Assembly: GCA_010027105.1 (NCBI GenBank) | Contig: RGVT01000196.1 | Span: forward strand, 1 to 5,168 | Direction: 5' to 3' | From: Planctomycetia bacterium | GTDB lineage: Bacteria > Planctomycetota > Planctomycetia > Pirellulales > UBA1268 | DNA: 5,168 nucleotides | In this document: positions 5,031-5,168 of the stretch, piece by piece | How positions within the stretch are numbered: the stretch's first letter is position 1 | Layout: every line of letters starts with the position of its first letter | Notes under the pieces: generated by a model | What the model was told of the DNA's origin: nothing | Seen by the model: the letters and a program-made list of their open reading frames with translations, nothing else | Database searches by the model: none | Made by a program: the position numbers and the translations under genes

Positions 5031-5168
5031 ATGGATCTGTCCAAGCTTCGCAACATGGGCATTTCGGCCCACATCGACTCCGGCAAGACGACGCTCTCCG
5101 AGCGCATCCTCTACTACGCGGGGCGCATCCACCGCATCCAGGAGGTGAAGGGGGGCGGCGACGGCGCC
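5031..5168 (+). CDS. fusA: Elongation factor G, mtEFG1/spdEFG1 type (5' part, cut by window end)
   Basis: The first 46 residues of a translational GTPase that drives tRNA-mRNA translocation on the ribosome. The P-loop AHIDSGKTT (13-21) has the family's AHxD[AS]GKT form. RNMGISAHIDSGKTTL and ILYYAGRI...EVKG...DGA closely match the N-terminus of mitochondrial EFG1 and the related bacterial spdEFG1 group: Ser rather than Ala before GKT, and a longer G-rich EVKG segment. In lineages with this type, translocation and ribosome recycling are split between two EF-G paralogues. The ATG at 5031 is supported by GAAGG at 5014-5018 (somewhat long spacing) and by the family's usual short N-terminus. The remaining 600-plus residues lie beyond the window. 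It is transcribed divergently from the CPBP-gluQ pair. Confidence 0.93.
   Translation, partial: MDLSKLRNMGISAHIDSGKTTLSERILYYAGRIHRIQEVKGGGDGA

Noticed and set aside
4902..5132. N-terminal extension of the CPBP frame on the minus strand.
   Set aside because: The added 77 residues overlap the EF-G coding start on the opposite strand and show no membrane or family character. The ATG at 4901 fits the family better.

Overview
The window reads as a high-GC chromosomal fragment from a planctomycete. Three things point there: a DUF1559 prepilin-like protein with its H-X9-DG tail, a small partner lipoprotein typical of planctomycete DUF1559 loci, and an elongation factor G whose N-terminus is of the mitochondrial EFG1/spdEFG1 type found in planctomycetes and spirochaetes. 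The placement rests on recognised families, not on a search.

Layout. Positions 1-70 and 1533-1602 are two copies of a 70-bp palindromic repeat in the same orientation, differing at one base. They bracket a two-gene plus-strand cassette: a DUF1559 protein (7-1071) and a carboxypeptidase-regulatory-like lipoprotein (1075-1542). Both repeat copies run into the coding frames. Copy 1 encodes the N-terminal leader of the DUF1559 protein, and copy 2 supplies the last codons and the stop of the lipoprotein. Next comes a 13-bp tandem repeat, then a plus-strand family 39 (PMT/ArnT-like) membrane glycosyltransferase (1660-3312). It converges, 18 bp apart, on a minus-strand pair: a CAAX-protease-related CPBP membrane protein (4901-4179), followed 2 nt later by glutamyl-Q tRNA(Asp) synthetase (4176-3331). 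A 129-bp divergent intergenic region (4902-5030) separates this pair from the start of an elongation factor G gene (5031 onward), which is cut by the window end.

How they fit together. The first pair is probably an envelope-associated prepilin-like protein and lipoprotein module of the kind planctomycetes carry in many copies. The glycosyltransferase acts at the membrane on lipid-linked sugars. The GluQ-RS and EF-G genes are translation-related housekeeping genes. No defence system, CRISPR array, integrase, transposase or biosynthetic cluster is visible. The most interesting signal is the palindromic repeat and its short AAGGTGNCAG motif, because the repeat touches or contributes to coding sequence at both copies and frames a gene pair from a highly duplicated family.
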